Below the pieces are notes generated by a model that saw only the letters and a list, made by a program, of their open reading frames with translations, searched no databases and was not told the DNA's origin. Made by a program: the position numbers and the translations under genes. Below, piece after piece: positions 6,596-11,486 of a DNA stretch of 11,486 nucleotides; within the stretch, counting starts at the first letter, position 1; the number at the start of each line of letters is the position of its first letter. Origin of the DNA: CAIOSQ01 sp964434345 (lineage in GTDB: Bacteria > Pseudomonadota > Alphaproteobacteria > CACIAM-22H2); the NCBI GenBank assembly GCA_964434345.1, contig CAYSUY010000138.1, forward strand, positions 1 to 11,486, given 5' to 3'.

Positions 6596-7633
6596 ATGAC
6601 CGCCGACATGGACAAGATCAAGGCCTTGCTCGGGCGCGTCGCGGACGGGCATGCCCTCACGGTCGACGAGGCGCGCACGGGTTTCGAGGCCCTGATGTCG
6701 GGCAACGCGACCCCAGCGCAGGTCGGCGGGTTTCTGATGGCGCTGCGCGTGCGCGGCGAGACGATCGACGAGATCACGGGGGCCGCCGGCGTGATGCGCG
6801 CCAAGGCCGCCAAGATCGCCGCTCCTGCGAACGCGATCGACATCGTCGGAACCGGAGGCGACGCGATCGGCACGTGGAATGTCTCCACGGCTGCCTCGCT
6901 GGTCGTCGCGGCCTGCGGTGTGCCCGTGGCGAAGCACGGCAACCGCGCCCTGTCGTCGAGATCGGGAGCGGCGGACGTGCTCACCGTCCTCGGGGTCAAC
7001 ACGGAGGCCGAATTCGCGGCGATCGAACAGGCCATCGGCGAAGCCGGGATCGGCTTCATGATGGCCCCGCGCCACCATGCCGCCATGCGCAACGTCGCCG
7101 GTCCGCGGGTGGAACTGGGCACACGCACGATTTTCAACCTGCTCGGGCCGCTCTCGAACCCGGCCCTCGTGACCCGCCAGCTGGTCGGTGTCTTTGCCGA
7201 GCGCTGGATCGAGCCGCTCGCCACGACGCTCGGCAATCTCGGCTCCACCCACGCGTGGGTCGTACACGGCAGCGACGGCATGGACGAGATCACGACGACG
7301 GGACCGACATCGGTGGCCGAACTGCGGGATGGCGTCGTGCGCCGCTTCGTGATCGCCCCTGAAGATGCCGGACTTCCGCGCGCTGCGCTGGCGGACCTCA
7401 AGGGCGGCACACCGGCCGAGAACGGGGCCGCCATCATGGCCTTGCTCGGCGGCAAGCCGGGGCCGTTCCGGGACATCGTTCTTCTCAATGCCGCCGCGGC
7501 GCTGATCGTGGCCGACGCGGCCACGAGCCTGACCGACGGCGCGCAGCGCGCCGCCCAGGCGATCGATTCCGGTGCTGCGATGACGACGCTGTCGCGCCTC
7601 ATCGCGATCACGAACGCAAGACGCGCGAACTGA
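6596..7633 (+). CDS. trpD: Anthranilate phosphoribosyltransferase
   Basis: Second dedicated step of tryptophan synthesis: anthranilate plus PRPP gives phosphoribosylanthranilate and pyrophosphate. The 345-residue product is of normal length. It shows the PRPP-binding glycine loop GTGGD (85-89), NVSTA (95-99), KHGNRALSSRSG (113-124), the anthranilate-site Arg170, the FNLLGPLSNP stretch (180-189) and the Mg-binding Asp-Glu pair in DGMDE (227-231). The frame is open back to 6500, but the extra 32 residues are basic and not family-like. I chose the ATG at 6596, which has a GGAG 12 bases upstream; an ATG at 6608 is possible. It is divergent from the copper ATPase and is the first gene of trpD-trpC-moaC-moeA. 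trpE and trpG are not upstream. A weak TTGCAA at 6529 could be a -35 element, but the -10 is poor. Confidence 0.95.
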   Translation: MTADMDKIKALLGRVADGHALTVDEARTGFEALMSGNATPAQVGGFLMALRVRGETIDEITGAAGVMRAKAAKIAAPANAIDIVGTGGDAIGTWNVSTAASLVVAACGVPVAKHGNRALSSRSGAADVLTVLGVNTEAEFAAIEQAIGEAGIGFMMAPRHHAAMRNVAGPRVELGTRTIFNLLGPLSNPALVTRQLVGVFAERWIEPLATTLGNLGSTHAWVVHGSDGMDEITTTGPTSVAELRDGVVRRFVIAPEDAGLPRAALADLKGGTPAENGAAIMALLGGKPGPFRDIVLLNAAAALIVADAATSLTDGAQRAAQAIDSGAAMTTLSRLIAITNARRAN

Positions 7634-7645
7634 ACGGAGCATTAC

Positions 7646-8452
7646 GTGAGCGACGTTCTCGCCCGCATCTGCGCCGACACGCGACGCGAGGTCGCCGCAC
7701 GCAAGGCAATCGTCTCCGCCGCGGAACTCGAAACACGCATCCGGCATCTTCCGCCCGCGCGCGGGTTCCGCGCCGCGCTTGAGCGTGGCGCGCGTCCCAT
7801 GGTCCCGGCCCTGATCGCGGAAATCAAGAAAGCCTCGCCCTCGAAAGGCTTGATACGTGCGGATTTCGATCCGCCCGCGCTGGCGCGCGCGTACCGTGAC
7901 GGTGGCGCGGTCGCCCTGTCGGTGCTGACCGATCAGCCTTATTTCCAGGGGCACGACACCTACCTGGTCGCCGCGCGCGCGGCCGTCGACCTCCCGGTCC
8001 TGCGCAAGGATTTCATGGTCGATCCCTACCAGATCCTGGAAGCACGGGCACTCGGCGCGGATTGCGTGCTGCTGATCATGGCTGCCCTCGATGCGGCGGC
8101 GGCGACGTCCCTGCACAGGCTCGCGCGCGAGCTCGGCCTCGACGTCCTCGCGGAGGTCCATGATCCGCGGGAGCTGGACATGGCGCTCGCCCTGGACGGC
8201 GCGCTGCTTGGCGTGAACAACCGCGACTTGAAGACTCTGCGTGTCGATCTCGCGACCTTCGAGCGACTGGCAGCGCGCACGCCCGCCGGTTGCTTCCTCG
8301 TGGCCGAGAGCGGGATCGCGAGCGCCGCCGACGTACGACGGGTCGCCGCCGCCGGTGCCGGGGCGATGCTCGTCGGCGAGTCCCTGATGCGGCAGGCTGA
8401 CGTGGCCGCGGCCACGCATGCGCTGCTGACGCCCGACGAGGTGACACCGTGA
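7646..8452 (+). CDS. trpC: Indole-3-glycerol phosphate synthase
   Basis: Fourth dedicated step of tryptophan synthesis: ring closure of 1-(2-carboxyphenylamino)-1-deoxyribulose 5-phosphate to indole-3-glycerol phosphate. The 268-residue product is a monofunctional TIM barrel without the fused TrpF domain found in enterics. Active-site motifs are all present: IAEIKKASPSKG (57-68, Glu59 and Lys61), LRKDF (119-123, catalytic Lys121), LAEV with Glu170, NNRDLKT (191-197), ESGI (221-224, Glu221) and LVGESLM (242-248). Translation starts at a GTG at 7646, 12 bp after the trpD stop, with CGGAG about 7 bases upstream. Its end overlaps the moaC start by 4 bases, so translation is probably coupled. trpF is not in the window. 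Confidence 0.97.
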   Translation: MSDVLARICADTRREVAARKAIVSAAELETRIRHLPPARGFRAALERGARPMVPALIAEIKKASPSKGLIRADFDPPALARAYRDGGAVALSVLTDQPYFQGHDTYLVAARAAVDLPVLRKDFMVDPYQILEARALGADCVLLIMAALDAAAATSLHRLARELGLDVLAEVHDPRELDMALALDGALLGVNNRDLKTLRVDLATFERLAARTPAGCFLVAESGIASAADVRRVAAAGAGAMLVGESLMRQADVAAATHALLTPDEVTP

Positions 8453-8928
8453 GCGGGGATCTCACGCATTTCGACGCCGAGGGACGCGCCCACATGGTCG
8501 ACGTGTCCGGCAAGGACACGACGCATCGCGTCGCCATCGCGCGCGGGTCCGTCGTGATGGAACCGGAGACCCTGCGGCGCATCTCGGGCGGCGAGATCGG
8601 CAAGGGCGACGTCCTCGGGGTCGCGCGCCTTGCCGGCATCATGGCCGCGAAGCGCACCCATGACCTGATCCCGCTCTGCCATCCGCTGCCGCTGGCCGCG
8701 GTCACCGTCGACCTCCGTCCGGATCCTGGTCGCAATGCCGTGGACATCGAAGCAGAAGTGAAGACCACCGGACGCACGGGCGTCGAGATGGAGGCATTGA
8801 CGGCCGTGTCCGTCGCCGCGCTCACCGTCTACGACATGTGCAAGGCGATCGATCGCGGCATGCGCATTGCCGAGATCCGCCTCGTCCACAAGAGCGGCGG
8901 CAAATCCGGCGTCTTCGAGGCGCGCTGA
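8449..8928 (+). CDS. moaC: Cyclic pyranopterin monophosphate synthase (MoaC)
   Basis: Early molybdenum cofactor synthesis: converts the 3',8-cyclo-GTP product of MoaA to cyclic pyranopterin monophosphate, in the cytoplasm as a hexamer. The 159-residue product is of normal length and well conserved. Visible motifs are VDVSGKDTTHR (17-27), KGDVLGVARLAGIMAAKRTH (52-71), LIPLCHPLPL (73-82), TGRTGVEMEAL (107-117) and YDMCKAID (128-135), with the catalytic candidates Lys52, Asp129 and Lys132, and the closing KSGGKSG (148-154). The start is a GTG inside the GTGA overlap with the trpC stop. The gene ends in a TGATG overlap with moeA. The trpC-moaC-moeA string is a known alphaproteobacterial arrangement, and no moaA, moaD or moaE is present here. 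Confidence 0.97.
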   Translation: MSGDLTHFDAEGRAHMVDVSGKDTTHRVAIARGSVVMEPETLRRISGGEIGKGDVLGVARLAGIMAAKRTHDLIPLCHPLPLAAVTVDLRPDPGRNAVDIEAEVKTTGRTGVEMEALTAVSVAALTVYDMCKAIDRGMRIAEIRLVHKSGGKSGVFEAR

Positions 8929-10147
8929 TGATCTCCGTCGAGACCGCGCTCGAGCGGATCCTGGCGGCGTTGTCGCCCGGCACGGCGGAAACCGTGTCGG
9001 TCGCGGATTCCTTCGGGCGTGTCCTTGCAAAGGATGTCGTCGCGCGCGTGACCCAGCCGCCAGTCGCCGTATCCGCGATGGACGGCTATGCCGCGCGCGG
9101 AGCGGACGTGTCCGCGGGTCCGTGCAATTTGCGACGGATCGGTGTCGTTCACGCCGGCGCCAGCTTCGCCGGCCGCGTCGGCCCCGGTGAGTGCGTACGG
9201 ATCTTCACGGGTGCGCCGGTTCCCGCGGGCGCGGATACGATCGTGATCCAGGAAAACACGCGGGCNNNNNNNNNNATGATCACGTCCACGTCACCGAGGC
9301 GACCCAGCCCGGGCGCTATGTCCGTCCGGCGGGGCTCGATTTCAAGGAAGGGGATACCGGATTGCGGGCGGGCGATGTGATCGGCGTCCGGCAACTCGGT
9401 CTCGCCGCCGCGATGAACCGGCCCTGGCTAGACGTCGCGCGTCGACCGCGCGTCGCCATCCTCGCCTCGGGCGACGAGATCGTCCTTCCCGGCGATCCGC
9501 TCGGCCCGGCCCAGATCGTCTCGTCCAACGCGCTCGCCCTCGGCGCGTTCGTGCGCTGCTGGGGCGGCGAACCGATCCAGCTCGGGATCGCGCCCGACCG
9601 CAGCGACGCCGTCCAGGCCATGGCACGGGGCGCCGCAGGCGCCGATCTTCTCGTCACCACCGGCGGCGCGTCGGTCGGCGAGCATGATCTGATCCGTTCC
9701 GCGCTGGGCGCACGCGGCCTCGATCTCGATTTCTGGCAGATCGCGATGCGCCCCGGAAAGCCGCTGATGTTCGGACGGATAGACGGCGTGCCGATGCTGG
9801 GATTGCCGGGCAATCCCGTTTCTGCCCTCGTGTGCAGCGTCCTGTTCCTGCGCCCCGCGTTGTTGCGCCTGCTTGGCGCGCGCGATCTCCAGCCGCCGCG
9901 TCTCGATGCCGAGCTCGGCGCCCCCTTGCCCGCCAATGACCGCCGACAGGATTATCTGCGCGCGTCGTTGACGCGCGGCACGGACGGGGCGCTGATCGCG
10001 ACGGCCTATGACCGCCAGGACAGTTCGATGATGTCCCTGCTCGCCAGCGCCGACGCGCTGGTGGTTCGACCGCCCGATGCGCCGCCTCTCGCGGCCGGCA
10101 GCCGCGTCCAGGTCATGCCGCTGCGTCACGCCCTGGCGGGTTTCTGA
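8928..10147 (+). CDS. moeA: Molybdopterin molybdenumtransferase (MoeA), interrupted by an assembly gap
   Basis: Last step of molybdenum cofactor synthesis: inserts molybdate into adenylylated molybdopterin. The product would be about 405 residues, normal for the family. Before the gap are AVSAMDGYA (residues 47-55) and the substrate-binding FTGAPVPAGAD. After it are DFKEGD, ILASGDEI, VTTGGASVGEHD, MRPGKPLMFG and GLPGNPVSALVC, with the C-terminal domain running to the TGA at 10145. The ATG shares its A with the moaC stop. The N-terminal frame (8928 onward) and the C-terminal frame (from 9278) differ across the 10 Ns at 9266-9275, so the counted length of 1220 bp is not a multiple of 3. The simplest reading is an intact gene with an arbitrary gap length. 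A true frameshift cannot be excluded. Confidence 0.9.
9266..9275. other. Assembly gap (10 Ns) inside moeA
   Basis: Ten consecutive undetermined bases. Both flanks encode MoeA, so the join is correct in order and orientation. The reading frames match only if the true gap is 10 plus or minus a number that restores phase (for example 8 or 11 bases), which indicates a placeholder length. Confidence 0.97.
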
Positions 10148-10153
10148 CCCGCC
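10135..10153. terminator. Shared hairpin between convergent moeA and GcvT-type genes
   Basis: A perfect 7-bp stem GGCGGGT (10135-10141) / ACCCGCC (10147-10153) with a 5-base loop spans the moeA stop codon and ends one base before the stop codon of the convergent gene. Its position suits a bidirectional terminator, but neither side has a T-run, so termination would be weak or Rho-assisted. Confidence 0.45.
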
Positions 10154-11486
10154 TCACCCGCGTAGCCGCGTGCCATCGGGATCGTAGAGCGGCCGCGTAT
10201 GGCGCATGACCGGGATCCGCTCGCCGAAGGCCTCGATCTCGTATCCGTCCATCCCCTCTGCGAGCTGCGCGACGGGGACATACCCGCAGGCAAGGCTCCG
10301 ATCGACGGTGTAGCCATAGCCGCCCGACCGGACCGTGCCGACGATCTCGTCGCCCTTCCAGATTGCCTCGCCGCCGGACCAGGACGCGTTCCCGGGTGCG
10401 TTGAACCACGCGAGACGGCGCTCCATGCCAAGACTTCGCTGGCGCTCGAGTGCCGCGCGGCCAACGAAATCACCCTTGCGCCACGCGACACAGAACCCGA
10501 GCCCAGCTTCGAGCGGCGTTTCGTCGGGTGTTATGTCCGCCCCCCAATAAAGGTAGTGCTTCTCAAGGCGAAGGCTCGAGACGCAGCGATAACCGGCATC
10601 GACGATGCCCAGCGCCTCGCCGGCCTTCCGCAGACGGTGGTACACGGCGCGGGCATCCTCGCTGCGCATATGCAGTTCCCAGCCGCGTTCGCCGACATAA
10701 CTCACGCGCAGCGCGCGCACGCGGGCGTGTCCGATCCAGATCTCGCGCGCCTGCATGTAGGGACAAGCCACGTCGCCGACATCGCTCGGGGTGGCTGCCG
10801 CGAGAACCTCGCGCGCCAGGGGACCGCAGAGATTCACGACCGCGTAGGCGGAAGTCACATCCGCCACATCGACCGATCCGTCCCGCGGGAGATGAGCGTC
10901 GAGATGCGCCAGGTCATGGGGGCCGAACGCGCTTCCGGTCACGAGATAGAACCGGTCCTCGGCGAGGCGAGTGATCGTCAGATCGGCCTCGATCCCGCCG
11001 CGCGGGTTCAGGAACTGCGTGTAGACGATCGAGCCGGGTGCCCGGTCGAGATCGTTCGCAGCAACCCTCTGGAGCGCCACCAGAGCGCCTACGCCGGAGA
11101 TCTCCACCTTCGTGAAGGACGACATGTCGATGAGCGCCGCGCGCTCGCGGATCGCGCGATGCTCGACGCCGACGGACTCGAACCAGCTCGGGTTGCGGAA
11201 GCTCGCGACTTCGCCGGCCTGGTCGGCAGCCCCGCGCGCGAACAGGTTCGGACGCTCCCAGCCGAACTTGCTCCCGTGCAGGGCGCCGCGCGCGACGAGC
11301 ACATCGTAGAGTGGGCTGGTCCGAGCCGGGCGCGCGCTGAGCGCCTCGTGTCCCGGCCAGGCGATCGCGTAATAGCTCGCATAGCTCTCCATCGCGCGCG
11401 CATGAAGGAAATCCGGAGCCGTGTGGATCGTCCCGAAGCGCAGCAGGTCGAAGGCGAAGAGGTTGAAGCCGGGATCGCCCTCGAGG
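10154..11486 (-). CDS. FAD oxidoreductase/GcvT-type fusion (dimethylglycine/sarcosine dehydrogenase family), C-terminal part
   Basis: Only the last 443 residues are in the window. The frame has no stop up to the right edge, so the start and any N-terminal FAD domain lie outside. The order of what is visible matches this family. A linker region contains ESYASYYAIAWPGHE, the RPARTSPLYD segment and the KFGWERP segment (about residues 32-80). An aminomethyltransferase (GcvT) folate-binding domain follows (about 95-340), with YTQFLNPRGGIEADL carrying the conserved Asp (about 168) and SYVGERGWELHM, and then a GcvT C-terminal barrel with GGYGYTVDRSLACGYVP. Such enzymes oxidatively demethylate N-methylated glycines or related amines and pass the one-carbon unit to tetrahydrofolate. 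The substrate cannot be read from this part. The Met at 11392 is internal, because family-like sequence continues before it. The gene is convergent with moeA, 6 bp apart. Confidence 0.9.
   Translation of the reverse strand, partial: LEGDPGFNLFAFDLLRFGTIHTAPDFLHARAMESYASYYAIAWPGHEALSARPARTSPLYDVLVARGALHGSKFGWERPNLFARGAADQAGEVASFRNPSWFESVGVEHRAIRERAALIDMSSFTKVEISGVGALVALQRVAANDLDRAPGSIVYTQFLNPRGGIEADLTITRLAEDRFYLVTGSAFGPHDLAHLDAHLPRDGSVDVADVTSAYAVVNLCGPLAREVLAAATPSDVGDVACPYMQAREIWIGHARVRALRVSYVGERGWELHMRSEDARAVYHRLRKAGEALGIVDAGYRCVSSLRLEKHYLYWGADITPDETPLEAGLGFCVAWRKGDFVGRAALERQRSLGMERRLAWFNAPGNASWSGGEAIWKGDEIVGTVRSGGYGYTVDRSLACGYVPVAQLAEGMDGYEIEAFGERIPVMRHTRPLYDPDGTRLRG

Noticed and set aside
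5151..6599. Plus-strand open frame of 482 codons opposite the copper ATPase
   Set aside because: The ATPase motifs are complete on the minus strand, and this frame is low-complexity and Arg-rich with no recognisable family.
6494..8419. Minus-strand open frame of 641 codons opposite trpD and trpC
   Set aside because: Covers two strongly conserved genes on the other strand. Its translation is Arg/Gly/Asp-rich with no domain, which is typical of a shadow frame.
8928..10147. moeA as a pseudogene
   Set aside because: The frame change coincides exactly with the N run and both halves are well conserved, so an artefact of gap length is more likely.
1..11486. CRISPR arrays, insertion sequences, attachment sites or long repeats
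   Set aside because: No spaced direct repeats, terminal inverted repeats with a transposase, integrase genes or tRNA-associated repeats were seen on reading.

Overview
This is a GC-rich chromosomal window, most likely from an alphaproteobacterium. The evidence is the gene order tpiA <> ppiD-type gene ... trpD-trpC-moaC-moeA, a linkage familiar from that class, plus long spurious open frames on every strand, as expected at high GC. A run of 10 Ns at 9266-9275 shows that this is a draft or scaffolded assembly.

Layout: (1) 1-140, minus strand: 5' part of an unassigned ORF running off the left edge. (2) 236-991, minus strand: tpiA, triosephosphate isomerase with an intact active site. (3) 1141-3030, plus strand: a PpiD/SurA-type membrane-anchored peptidyl-prolyl isomerase, divergent from tpiA, with two back-to-back sigma70-like promoters in the 149-bp gap. 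(4) 6497 down to 3047, minus strand: a copper-handling block with a CopA-type P1B ATPase, a YibQ-type divergent polysaccharide deacetylase and a 67-residue CopZ-like HMA protein. (5) 6596-10147, plus strand: trpD, trpC, moaC and moeA, the last three junctions tightly packed or overlapping. (6) 11486 down to 10154, minus strand: the C-terminal part of a large FAD oxidoreductase/GcvT fusion of the dimethylglycine/sarcosine dehydrogenase family, cut by the right edge.

How the genes fit together: trpD and trpC carry out the second and fourth dedicated steps of tryptophan synthesis. MoaC and MoeA act at the first and last stages of molybdenum cofactor synthesis. The copper ATPase exports Cu(I), and the small HMA protein is its likely metallochaperone. 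The YibQ-type protein between them is an envelope enzyme candidate that does not usually belong to copper operons. trpE and trpG, which sit between ppiD and trpD in many alphaproteobacteria, are absent, and the copper block occupies that spot on the opposite strand. lexA, which often follows moeA, is also absent.

I see no rRNA, tRNA, CRISPR array, insertion sequence or phage module. Most genes are ordinary housekeeping genes. The points worth a second look are the copper/deacetylase block, the frame change across the N gap in moeA, the shared divergent promoter region and several GC-rich hairpins at gene ends. I did not find a convincing undescribed system.
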